The notes under the pieces were generated by a model that worked only from the letters and a program-made list of their open reading frames with translations, was not told the origin of the DNA and did no database searches. Below are positions 51,884 through 59,763 of a stretch of DNA of 64,000 nucleotides, piece after piece. The translations under genes and the position numbers were made by a program. Each line of letters starts with the position of its first letter. Positions within the stretch are counted from its first letter, which is position 1. The DNA is from Gammaproteobacteria bacterium (GTDB lineage: Bacteria > Pseudomonadota > Gammaproteobacteria > Natronospirales > REEB76): assembly GCA_036383255.1 (NCBI GenBank), contig DASVOS010000012.1, positions 50,003-114,002 on the forward strand. The letters are read 5' to 3'.

Positions 51884-52161
51884 CGGACGGCGGCGCGTCC
51901 GGCGCCGGAGGGCGGCGTCTCGCTGCCCGCGGCGGGCGGACGGGGCTTGTCGCGGCGGCGCTCCGCCTCGGTGCGCACCTTGGCGGGGTCGATGCGGGCG
52001 AAGGTCATGGGATCCACCCACTGGCCGGAGTCGTCCTGCCAGTCGGCCATGAAGTCCAGCACCAGCGGGTCCGTCGGCAGCGGCGGTTCATCCTTGGCCT
52101 GGAGGGCACCGGCACCGAGGGCCAGCGGCAACAGCAGCGACGCGAGACGCAGGCGCTTCAT
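51880..52161 (-). CDS. Small exported protein in the sigma-factor operon
   Basis: A 93-residue protein with a signal peptide (MKRLRLASLLLPLALGAGALQAKDE). The mature part contains PLVLDFMADWQDDSGQWVDPMTF, then a charged, proline-rich tail. No family recognised. Its stop and start overlap the neighbouring genes by 4 bases each, so it is translated with the DUF3619 and DUF3106 genes. Confidence 0.75.
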   Translation of the reverse strand: MKRLRLASLLLPLALGAGALQAKDEPPLPTDPLVLDFMADWQDDSGQWVDPMTFARIDPAKVRTEAERRRDKPRPPAAGSETPPSGAGRAAVR

Positions 52162-52586
52162 CCGCCCACCCCGTCGTCATCTTCATCATCCACGTCGTCC
52201 ACGGTGTCGGAGTCCGGCGCCGCCACCGGCTGGTCCTGGGTCTCCATCCACTGGTAGAAATCCAGGTCTGCGTACATGTCCAGGTTGTCCTGGGTCTCGA
52301 TCAGGGGGGCGTCGGTGTTGGCGGCGCTGAACGGGGCCGAAGGGCCCGGCCCGCTGCCGCTCATCCAGAGGGCGCCACCCACCACCGCCACGAAGGCCAG
52401 CGCCACGGCTCCCGCCGGGATGCGCCAGCCCCAGGCGGGGCTGCGGTGCGCACCGACGGCGTCCACGGCCCGGCGGCGCGACTCGGACAGGCGCGCCAAC
52501 ACCTTCGGGTCCAGTCCGGCGGTGCTCGCCAGGAACCGCTCCCGGGCCCGCTGCGTGAAGATGTCGTCCATATCCTGCTTGTTCAT
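52158..52586 (-). CDS. DUF3619 family protein, possible anti-sigma factor
   Basis: A 142-residue single-pass membrane protein. The cytoplasmic N-terminus MDDIFTQRARERFLASTAGLDPKVLARLSESRRRAV is the family signature, followed by one helix (about residues 55-75, IPAGAVALAFVAVVGGALWM) and a periplasmic, very acidic tail (DVDDEDDD). Position just after the sigma gene with a 4-base overlap and the topology suggest an anti-sigma or regulatory role; this is inference. Confidence 0.85.
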   Translation of the reverse strand: MNKQDMDDIFTQRARERFLASTAGLDPKVLARLSESRRRAVDAVGAHRSPAWGWRIPAGAVALAFVAVVGGALWMSGSGPGPSAPFSAANTDAPLIETQDNLDMYADLDFYQWMETQDQPVAAPDSDTVDDVDDEDDDGVGG

Positions 52587-53182
52587 GACCAGTGTTCCCC
52601 CAGCGTCTTCCGCAGGCTGTGTACCGCCCGCGACAGATGGGTCTTGACGCTGCCCTCGGAGCAGCCCATGGCCTTCGCCGTCTGCTCGACGTCCAGGCCT
52701 TCCAATATACGCAGCATGAAGGCTTCCCGTTGACGCGTGGGGAGCTCTCCCAGGGCCTCTTCGAGCGCCGTCATGGCCGCCCCTTGGGCCACCTGCTCGG
52801 AGGGGTCCCTCCCCGCCGGATCGGGCGCCGAGGCGATCGGATCCGGCATCTCGTCTTCCCCGTCCTCCTTCTGGCCGCCGAAGAAGGACAGCACCCGGTT
52901 GCGCACGGCGCGGCGGCGCTGGATGTCACGGATGCGGCTCTGCAGGATCTTATAGAAGAGGGGCGTCCACTCCGCCGCCGGGCGGTCTGCGTAACGCCGG
53001 GCGAGCTGGTACATGGCGTCCTGTACCGCGTCCTGGGCATCCTCCACGCTGCGCAGCCCGAGCTGGGCGATACGGAAGGCGCGGCGCTCCACGTCGGCGA
53101 GGAAGCGGTTGAGTTCTTGGGCGGTATCCAGGTGGGGTCTCGCGTGCCGGGCGCCCTGGCGCCCTCGGCGAAAGGTTATCAT
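52583..53182 (-). CDS. RNA polymerase sigma factor (ECF type)
   Basis: A 199-residue ECF sigma factor. Region 2 is at about residues 20-95 (SVEDAQDAVQDAMYQLARRYA, FYKILQSRIRDIQRR). Region 4 is at about 135-195 (LPTRQREAFMLRILEGLDVEQTAKAMGCSEGSVKTHLSRAVHSLRKTL). An acidic linker, QKEDGEDEMPDPIASAPDP, joins them. The start at 53182 follows a GAGG; upstream in-frame sequence is antisense to priA. It leads the DUF3619, small exported and DUF3106 genes, all overlapping by 4 bases, and diverges from priA. Confidence 0.93.
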   Translation of the reverse strand: MITFRRGRQGARHARPHLDTAQELNRFLADVERRAFRIAQLGLRSVEDAQDAVQDAMYQLARRYADRPAAEWTPLFYKILQSRIRDIQRRRAVRNRVLSFFGGQKEDGEDEMPDPIASAPDPAGRDPSEQVAQGAAMTALEEALGELPTRQREAFMLRILEGLDVEQTAKAMGCSEGSVKTHLSRAVHSLRKTLGEHWS

Positions 53183-53297
53183 GCGGAGGCCTCGCCGCAG
53201 GCCGCGCGACCCTCCTATGCCCCAGCCGGACGGACAAATTTTCGTCAAACCGACACATGTGCTCGACGTGCGCGCGCGAATAGCATGCGCCCGTCCT

Positions 53298-53332
53298 TCA
53301 TCCACACACTTATCCACAAATTCTGTGGATAA
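53298..53332. promoter_or_regulatory. DnaA boxes in front of priA
   Basis: Two perfect consensus DnaA boxes face each other: TTATCCACA at 53310-53318 and TGTGGATAA at 53324-53332, separated by AATTC. A third, one-mismatch box TCATCCACA lies at 53298-53306. The last box ends 9 bases before the priA ATG, over the place where a Shine-Dalgarno would be; none is visible. The divergent sigma gene starts at 53182. Confidence 0.85.
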
Positions 53333-53341
53333 CCTGCCGCC

Positions 53342-55555
53342 ATGAAGCGCGCGCCGCTCTATCTCAAGGTAGCGGTGCCCTCGCCGCTGTACCGTGACTT
53401 CGACTACCTGCCGCCGCCGGACGCGGATGCCGTCCAGCTCCAGCCAGGCGTGCGCCTGAAGCTTCCGTTCGGCCGGCGCGAGGTGGTGGGCGTGCTCCTG
53501 GAGACCACCGCCAGCAGCGCGGTGCCCGCGGGCAAGCTCAAGGCGGCACGCAAGCTCCTGGACGCGGCGGCGGTGCTGCCGCCGGAGATGCTGGCGCTGG
53601 CCCGCTGGGCCGCAGACTATTACCGCCACCCCATCGGCGAGGTGATGCAGGCGCTCATGCCGGTGGCCTTGCGCCAAGGCAAGCCGGCAGAGCTTCCCGC
53701 CGCACCCCGCTGGCGGCTCACCCAGGCGGGCCTCGCCGGCGATGTCGCGGAACTCAGGCGCGCGCCCAAGCAGCGCGCGCTCCATGCCCTGCTGCAGCGC
53801 CATCCGGATGGCCTCGAAGGGCCCCGCCTCACGGAGGAGCTGCCCCAGGCCGCCGCCGCGGTGAAGGCCATGCTCAAGCGCGGGTGGATCGAGGATGCGT
53901 CCCGCCATGCCGCGGCACTGGAGGCGGACATCCCGCTGCCGGTGATGGAGGGCGCGCCGCTGAACCCCGCCCAGCAGGCGGCGGCGGACGCCGTCATCGC
54001 CGCGCTCGGCGGCTATCAGGCCTTCCTGCTGGACGGTGTCACCGGCAGCGGCAAGACCGAGGTATATCTCGCGGCCATCGCCGCCGCGGTGGCGGGTGGA
54101 CGCCAGGCGCTGGTGCTCTTGCCGGAGATCAACCTCACGCCCCAGACCCTCGCGCGCTTCCGCGCCCGCTTCGGTGAGGTGGCGGCCTATCACTCGGGCC
54201 TCAATGACAGCGAGCGCCTGGCCACCTGGCTTGCTGCCCGGGACGGGCGCGCGCGGGTGATCGTAGGCACCCGCTCCGCCGCCTGGCTGCCGCTGAGATC
54301 CCCCGGCCTCATCGTGGTGGACGAGGAGCACGACGCCTCCTTCAAGCAGCAGGAGGGCTTCCGCTACTCGGCCCGGGACCTCGCGGTGGTGCGCGCGCAG
54401 CGCGCATCCATCCCCGTGATCCTGGGCACCGCCACGCCTTCCCTGGAGTCGCTGCACAACGCCGCCCAGGGTCGCTACACGCGCCTCGAGCTTCCCGAGC
54501 GCGCCGGCAGCGCACGCCACCCCAGCCTGAGGCTGCTGGACATCCGCAGCCGGCCCCTGGTGGAAGGCCTCTCCGACATCCTGCTGGACGCGGTGAAGCG
54601 CCATCTCGGCGCCGGCGGCCAGGTGCTGCTGTTCCTGAACCGCCGCGGCTACGCGCCCACCCTCATGTGCCACGACTGCGGCACGCCGGAAGCCTGCAAG
54701 CGCTGCGACGCGCGCATGACGCTGCACGGCGACCGGCGTCTCGTCTGCCACCACTGCGGCGCAGAACGGCCCGTCCCCAGGCGATGCAGCCATTGCGGCA
54801 GCGAGTCCTTCGGCGCCTTCGGCCAGGGCACCGAGCGCATCGAGCAGGCGCTCACGGAACTCTTCCCGGAGGCGGGCGTGACACGCGTGGACCGCGACAG
54901 CACCCGCCGCAAGGGCAGCATGGAGAAGATCCTGGACGAAGTGCAGCGCGGCGAACGGCGGCTGCTGGTAGGCACGCAGATGCTGGCCAAGGGCCACGAC
55001 TTCCCGAACGTGACGCTGGTGGGCGTGCTGGACGCAGACCAGGGACTCTTCAGCGCGGACTTCCGCGCCAGCGAGCGCATGGCCCAGCTCATCATCCAGG
55101 TGGCGGGCCGCGCGGGCCGCGCCGAACGCACAGGCGAAGTGCTGATCCAGACCCACCAGCCGGACCATCCCCTGCTGCAGCACCTGGTGCGGGAGGGCTA
55201 CGGCAGCTTCGCTGCGGCGGCGCTGGACGAGCGGCGCCTGGCGGCCTTGCCGCCCTATGCCGCCTTCGTACTGCTCAGGGCCGAGGCCCCGGCCCAGGCC
55301 GCCCCCACGGCCTTCCTGGAGGCCGCCCGGGAGCTGTTTGCCGCGCGGCGCGCTCCCGGCGTGCAGTTGCTGGGACCGGCTCCCGCGCCCATGGAACGGC
55401 GGGCAGGCCGCTACCGGGCCCACCTGCTCCTGCAGGCCGGCCAGCGCGGACCGTTGCAGAAGCTCCTGGCGGCCGCGTTGCCGGAACTGGACCAGCTCAA
55501 GCCCGCCCGGCGCGTGCGCTGGTCCGTAGACGTGGATCCCATCAGTCTCGATTGA
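53342..55555 (+). CDS. priA: Primosomal replication restart helicase PriA
   Basis: A 737-residue 3'-5' DNA helicase that reloads the replisome at stalled forks. The N-terminal DNA-binding domain (1-110) is followed by the helicase core with Walker A DGVTGSGKTEVYL, DEEHDASFKQQ and the zinc-binding module of four Cys pairs (CHDCG, CKRCD, CHHCG, CSHCG). Helicase motifs V/VI follow (GTQMLAKGHDFPNVTLVGV, QVAGRAGRAERTGEV). Length is normal. No Shine-Dalgarno precedes the ATG. Its promoter region carries DnaA boxes. Confidence 0.97.
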   Translation: MKRAPLYLKVAVPSPLYRDFDYLPPPDADAVQLQPGVRLKLPFGRREVVGVLLETTASSAVPAGKLKAARKLLDAAAVLPPEMLALARWAADYYRHPIGEVMQALMPVALRQGKPAELPAAPRWRLTQAGLAGDVAELRRAPKQRALHALLQRHPDGLEGPRLTEELPQAAAAVKAMLKRGWIEDASRHAAALEADIPLPVMEGAPLNPAQQAAADAVIAALGGYQAFLLDGVTGSGKTEVYLAAIAAAVAGGRQALVLLPEINLTPQTLARFRARFGEVAAYHSGLNDSERLATWLAARDGRARVIVGTRSAAWLPLRSPGLIVVDEEHDASFKQQEGFRYSARDLAVVRAQRASIPVILGTATPSLESLHNAAQGRYTRLELPERAGSARHPSLRLLDIRSRPLVEGLSDILLDAVKRHLGAGGQVLLFLNRRGYAPTLMCHDCGTPEACKRCDARMTLHGDRRLVCHHCGAERPVPRRCSHCGSESFGAFGQGTERIEQALTELFPEAGVTRVDRDSTRRKGSMEKILDEVQRGERRLLVGTQMLAKGHDFPNVTLVGVLDADQGLFSADFRASERMAQLIIQVAGRAGRAERTGEVLIQTHQPDHPLLQHLVREGYGSFAAAALDERRLAALPPYAAFVLLRAEAPAQAAPTAFLEAARELFAARRAPGVQLLGPAPAPMERRAGRYRAHLLLQAGQRGPLQKLLAAALPELDQLKPARRVRWSVDVDPISLD

Positions 55556-55616
55556 AGCTGTATAGCTACGCTAGACAGTCCGGTAAAATCTGCGCCTCAC
55601 TCATAGGTGCAGCTCC

Positions 55617-57284
55617 TTGAAACACGCGCTCGAAGCCCTCCTCCGCGACACCCTGAAGTCCCTGGGCCAGACCGCGCCTAATGGTCCGCTGGTGGAGCGC
55701 ACCCGCGACCGCAAGCACGGCGACTTCGCCACCAACGTGGCGCTGGCGCTGTCCAAGACCGCCGGCAAGAAGCCCCGCGACTTCGCCGAGGAGGTCATCA
55801 AGGCACTGCCGAAGAACGACCTCGTGGCGAAGACCGAGATCGCCGGTCCCGGCTTCATCAACTTCTTCCTGGCACCCACCGCCTACCATGCGGAACTGAA
55901 GACGATCCTTGGTCAAGGCGAGAAGTACGGCACCAACGATTCCGGCGGCGGTGCCAAGGTGATGATCGAGTTCGTCTCGGCGAACCCGACCGGCCCCCTG
56001 CACGTGGGCCACGGCCGCGGCGGCGCCGTGGGCGACAGCGTGGCGCGTCTCCTGGAGGCCACCGGCTGGTCCGTGTGCCGCGAGTTCTACTACAACGACG
56101 CTGGCGCCCAGATCGATAACCTGGCGAAGTCAGTGCAGGCGCGCTGCCAGGGCACGGACCCCGACCAGCCCGGCTGGCCGGAGGACGGCTACCGGGGCGA
56201 ATACATCAAGGACGTGGCGAAGGCATATCTGGCGAAAGAGACGGCCCACGCGGACGACCGGGACGTGGTGGCGAAGGGGGACCCGAAGGACCTCGCCGCC
56301 ATCCGCGAGTTCGCGGTGGCTTACCTGCGCCGCGAGCAGGATCTGGACCTGAAGGCCTTCGGCGTGAAGTTCGACGTGTACTTCCTCGAGTCCTCCCTCT
56401 ATAGCGGAGGCAAGGTGGAGGAGACGGCGCAGGAGCTGGTCAAGCACGGCCACACCTATGAGAAGGACGGCGCGCTCTGGCTGAAGACCACGGACTTCGG
56501 CGACGACAAGGATCGGGTCATGCGCAAGTCCGACGGCAGCTACACCTACTTCCTGCCGGACGTGGCATACCACGTGCAGAAGTGGCAGCGCGGCTTCCAC
56601 CGCGTCATCGACGAGCACGGCGCCGACCACCACTCCACCACCACCCGCGTGAAGATCGGCCTGCAGGCGCTGGACATGGGCATCCCGAAGGGCTGGCCCG
56701 AGTACGTGCTGCACCAGATGGTGACGGTGATGAAGGGCGGCGAGGAAGTGAAGCTCTCCAAGCGCGCCGGCAGCTACGTGACGCTGCGCGACCTCATCGA
56801 CATGGCCAGCAAGGACGCCACGCGCTACTTCCTGATCGCGCGCAAGTCCGACTCCCAGCTCACCTTCGACGTGGACCTGGCGACCTCCAAGAGCAACGAC
56901 AACCCCGTTTTCTACATCCAGTACGCCCACGCCCGGATCATGAGCGTGGAACGCCAGCGCGCGGAGAAGAAGATCGGGTTCGACCAGTCGAACGGCCTCG
57001 CCAAGGCCGCACGCCTGGACGGCGTGCACGAGCAGGCGCTCATGACCGAGCTCTCGCGCTACCCGGAGCTCCTGGAGACCGCCGCCCGCAGCCTGGAGCC
57101 GCACCTCATGGCCCAATACCTGCGCGAGCTGGCCGCCGCCTTCCACGGCTTCTATGACAACTGCCCGTTCCTGGTGGACGATGCGGACCTCAAGGACGCG
57201 CGCCTGACACTCGCCCACGCCACCCGGCAGGTGCTGCGCAACGGCCTCGCGTTGTTGGGCGTGTCGGCTCCGGATAGCATGTAG
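55617..57284 (+). CDS. argS: Arginine--tRNA ligase
   Basis: A 555-residue class I synthetase. The N-terminal Arg-tRNA additional domain is followed by the HIGH-type motif in [20 protein letters not shown], the KMSKS-type motif [11 protein letters not shown], and the helical anticodon-binding C-terminus ending in [10 protein letters not shown]. The start is a TTG at 55617 after an AGGTGC; no closer ATG gives the correct N-terminus ([12 protein letters not shown]). The SPOR-domain gene follows after 3 bases, a common arrangement. Confidence 0.96.
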   Translation: MKHALEALLRDTLKSLGQTAPNGPLVERTRDRKHGDFATNVALALSKTAGKKPRDFAEEVIKALPKNDLVAKTEIAGPGFINFFLAPTAYHAELKTILGQGEKYGTNDSGGGAKVMIEFVSANPTGPLHVGHGRGGAVGDSVARLLEATGWSVCREFYYNDAGAQIDNLAKSVQARCQGTDPDQPGWPEDGYRGEYIKDVAKAYLAKETAHADDRDVVAKGDPKDLAAIREFAVAYLRREQDLDLKAFGVKFDVYFLESSLYSGGKVEETAQELVKHGHTYEKDGALWLKTTDFGDDKDRVMRKSDGSYTYFLPDVAYHVQKWQRGFHRVIDEHGADHHSTTTRVKIGLQALDMGIPKGWPEYVLHQMVTVMKGGEEVKLSKRAGSYVTLRDLIDMASKDATRYFLIARKSDSQLTFDVDLATSKSNDNPVFYIQYAHARIMSVERQRAEKKIGFDQSNGLAKAARLDGVHEQALMTELSRYPELLETAARSLEPHLMAQYLRELAAAFHGFYDNCPFLVDDADLKDARLTLAHATRQVLRNGLALLGVSAPDSM

Positions 57285-57287
57285 CCC

Positions 57288-57842
57288 ATGGCCAAGGACT
57301 ACAAAAACTCGCCCAAGCCGAAGGACAAGCCGAAGAAGAAGTCCGGCGGCTTCCCGGGCTGGGGCTGGTTCCTCCTGGGCATCGTCGCCACCATCCTGAT
57401 CATCAAGGGCGGCCCGGTGCTGTGGAAGGCGGAGATGGAAGCCGGCAAGCGCGCCAAGCCGCCGGCCGCGGCGACGGTGGTGAAGGCCCCTGCCGCCTCC
57501 ACCGCGCCCCACTATGACTTCTACAAGATGCTGCCGTCCTTCCAGGTGGTGATACCGGGGCAGGACAAGGAAGTGAAGTCAGGCAGCCCGGCGACGCCCG
57601 TGAGCCAGCCCGGCAGCTACGTCCTGCAGGTGGGCTCGTTCCCGAACTACGCCGACGCGGACAAGATGAAAGCGACGCTGGCGCTGCAGGGCATCGAGTC
57701 CAGCATCCAGCAAGTGCAGGTCAACAACGGGTCCACCTGGAACCGGGTGCGCATCGGGCCCATCAAGGACCTGAAAGAGCTCAACTCCATCCGCGCCAAA
57801 TTGGCCGATGACCACATCGAGCCTCTCGTCATCAAGCAATAA
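57288..57842 (+). CDS. SPOR domain-containing membrane protein
   Basis: A 184-residue protein with a Lys/Pro-rich cytoplasmic N-terminus (KDYKNSPKPKDKPKKKSGGF), one membrane helix (about residues 24-42, WGWFLLGIVATILIIKGGPVL), a low-complexity linker and a C-terminal SPOR domain (YVLQVGSFPNYADADKMKATLALQGIES...VNNGSTWNRVRIGPIKD). SPOR domains bind denuded septal peptidoglycan, so a cell-division role like FtsN is likely. It is co-transcribed with argS. Confidence 0.93.
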   Translation: MAKDYKNSPKPKDKPKKKSGGFPGWGWFLLGIVATILIIKGGPVLWKAEMEAGKRAKPPAAATVVKAPAASTAPHYDFYKMLPSFQVVIPGQDKEVKSGSPATPVSQPGSYVLQVGSFPNYADADKMKATLALQGIESSIQQVQVNNGSTWNRVRIGPIKDLKELNSIRAKLADDHIEPLVIKQ

Positions 57843-58389
57843 ATCCATTGTGCTGCCTTCGGCAGCGATTTGATCAAGAGGGCGCGTTCCGCCGCGCACA
57901 CGGGCCCCTTTTCTTTGCTCGCCCAAAGAAAAGGGGCGAAAAGAAAGGGCGCCCCCGAGGTGCCGCCGCTTCGCGGTACCCTGTGCTCCTTGCTCACTGC
58001 GGGGCCGCGCTCACGGGCCTTCCCTGGCCCTTCGCGCGGACTCGCCCTCCCTGGCTTCGTCCCTGCGGGCCGACCTTGTTCGCTGCGGTGCTCGGCGGCA
58101 CCTAAGGGGGTGGGAAGAACTCGCGTCTCTTCCTCTTGCCCCGTAGCGCGCGCCGAGCATCGCAGCGAGCAAGCCAAGCCGAAGGGCGCCGCCAGGACGG
58201 CGGCGCCTTCACACGCGAGGCAGGGACGCCTCGTGTGTGAAGCTGCGCAGCGAGCGAGAAGCGCAGGGAAGCCGTGGCTTCCACGGCCCGCGCTCCGGGT
58301 GGGCGCTTTTGGTTACTTTTGGCGCGCCAAAAGTAACCCGGCCCCAGGAGGGGCCGGAACGGTTTGGACAGGGATGTCGATTCCGCGAA
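57843..58389. repeat. Structured intergenic repeat region (0.55 kb, no gene)
   Basis: No credible gene; the open frames are repeat sequence. It holds a small hairpin GCTGCC-TTC-GGCAGC (about 57851-57865), possibly a weak terminator. A 13-bp stem CCCCTTTTCTTTG/CAAAGAAAAGGGG lies at 57905-57936, and GAGGC-AGGGAC-GCCTC at 58217-58232. A 28-bp perfect palindrome runs 58311-58338 (arms GGTTACTTTTGGCG). CCGGCCCC-AGGA-GGGGCCGG is at 58338-58357 and GACA-GGGA-TGTC at 58367-58378. Similar dense palindromes are frequent in gammaproteobacterial intergenic regions. The role is unknown. Confidence 0.75.
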
Positions 58390-59763
58390 TCACCCTTCGC
58401 CGTCTTCCCCGCCCAACTGACGGAAATCGATCCCCAGCGAGTTGAGCTTGCGGTAGAGGTGCGTGCGCTCCATTCCGACGCGCTCCGCGAGCTTGCCCAC
58501 CTTGCCGCCGCAGAGCTGCAGCTGCTGCTCGAGGTAAGCGCGCTCGAAGTGCTCGCGCGCCTCGCGCAGCGGCATGGCCAGGATGTCCTGCTTGATGAGC
58601 GCCTCGTGGTCGCCGGTGGAGAGCGGCGCGATGGCCTGCTCCACCTCCTCCAGCGTCACCTCGCCGTCGCCTCCGAGCATCAGCACCCGCTGCACCAGGT
58701 TCGAGAGCTCGCCGAGGTTGCCGGGCCAGGGGTAGTTGCGCAGGCGGTTCTGGGCCGCGACGCTGAAGCGCCGGTACTTGAGGTCCAGGCTGTCCACCAG
58801 GTGGTCCGTGAAGTAGCGCAGGAGGTCCGGCACGTCCTCCCGGTACTCGCGCACCGGCGGCACCCGCACTATCACCGCCGCCAGGCGGTTGTGCAGGTCG
58901 CGGCGGAACAACCCCTGGTCGAGCTGCGACTCGATGCGCGGCTCGGCGGCGGAGATGAGCCGCACGTCGAGGGTGCGGGCGGTCTGGCTGCCGACGCGGG
59001 TGAACGCGCCCTGCTCCAGCACCCCGGTGAGCGCGGCCTGGGCCTCGTCGTGCAGGTCCGAGAGGTCGCCCAGGAACAGGGTGCCGCCGCGGGCCTGCTC
59101 GAAGCAGCCGGGCGACTCGGCGCCCTCGCGCCCGCACAGGGACTCCAGCACGTCGCGCAGCTGCAGGCCGGCGAGCGAGACGGAGACGAACGGCCCCGCG
59201 GCGCGCGGTCCCATGGCGTGCAGGTAGCGCGCCAGGGTCTCGCGGCCGGAGCCGGGCTCGCCCACCAGCATCACCGAGGCCTCGTGCGGTGCGAGCCGCC
59301 GCAGCTGGTCGCGCAGGGTCTGCATGGCGCGGCTCTTGCCGACGGGCTCCAGCGCCGGCCGGCTGCCTCCGCCATGACGGCTGCGCTTCTGCTTGCCGCT
59401 CTCCACCGCCTGTTCCACGGTGCGCAGGAGCTTCGCCAGCGACAGCGGCTTCTCCACGAAGTCGACGGCACCGAGGCGGGTGGCCTCCACCGCGGTCTCC
59501 ACTGTGCCGTGGCCGGACATCATCACCACCGGGAAGGCGAGCGCCCCGTCGCGGGTCCATTCGCGCAGCAGGCTGATGCCGTCCATGTCCGGCATCCAGA
59601 TGTCGAGCAGCATCAGGTCCGGCTCGGCATGGGCCCGCGCGGCGCGCGCCTCGGCGGCGTTGCCGGCGGTGCGCACCTCGTAGCCTTCCTCGGTGAGGAT
59701 CTCCTGGACCATTCCGCGGATGTCCGCCTCGTCGTCCACCACGAGTATCTGCGAGGCTCTCAT
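58390..59763 (-). CDS. ntrX: NtrX-like response regulator with degenerate AAA+ domain
   Basis: A 457-residue NtrX-type regulator. The receiver is normal, with Asp54 (LLDIWMPDMDG) and Lys105. The AAA+ domain departs from NtrC proteins: Walker A reads GEPGSGRET (Arg174 instead of Lys), the GAFTGA loop is absent (CGREGAESPGCF instead), and Walker B reads FLGDL rather than FLDEI. The C-terminal Fis-type HTH is intact (KLAERVGMERTHLYRKLNSLGI). It probably works as a DNA-binding regulator without activating sigma-54. Overlaps ntrY by 4 bases. Confidence 0.93.
   Translation of the reverse strand: MRASQILVVDDEADIRGMVQEILTEEGYEVRTAGNAAEARAARAHAEPDLMLLDIWMPDMDGISLLREWTRDGALAFPVVMMSGHGTVETAVEATRLGAVDFVEKPLSLAKLLRTVEQAVESGKQKRSRHGGGSRPALEPVGKSRAMQTLRDQLRRLAPHEASVMLVGEPGSGRETLARYLHAMGPRAAGPFVSVSLAGLQLRDVLESLCGREGAESPGCFEQARGGTLFLGDLSDLHDEAQAALTGVLEQGAFTRVGSQTARTLDVRLISAAEPRIESQLDQGLFRRDLHNRLAAVIVRVPPVREYREDVPDLLRYFTDHLVDSLDLKYRRFSVAAQNRLRNYPWPGNLGELSNLVQRVLMLGGDGEVTLEEVEQAIAPLSTGDHEALIKQDILAMPLREAREHFERAYLEQQLQLCGGKVGKLAERVGMERTHLYRKLNSLGIDFRQLGGEDGEG

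Noticed and set aside
53183..55423. A large N-terminal extension of the ECF sigma factor antisense to priA
   Set aside because: No domains in the extension; priA occupies the other strand, and the sigma factor has a complete region 2 without it.
55557..55577. Imperfect inverted repeat just after priA as a terminator
   Set aside because: The stem is weak, with mismatches, and there is no T-tract.
57870..58445. A 191-codon frame in the repeat region after the SPOR gene
   Set aside because: It runs across palindromic repeats, has no ribosome site and ends inside ntrX on the opposite strand.
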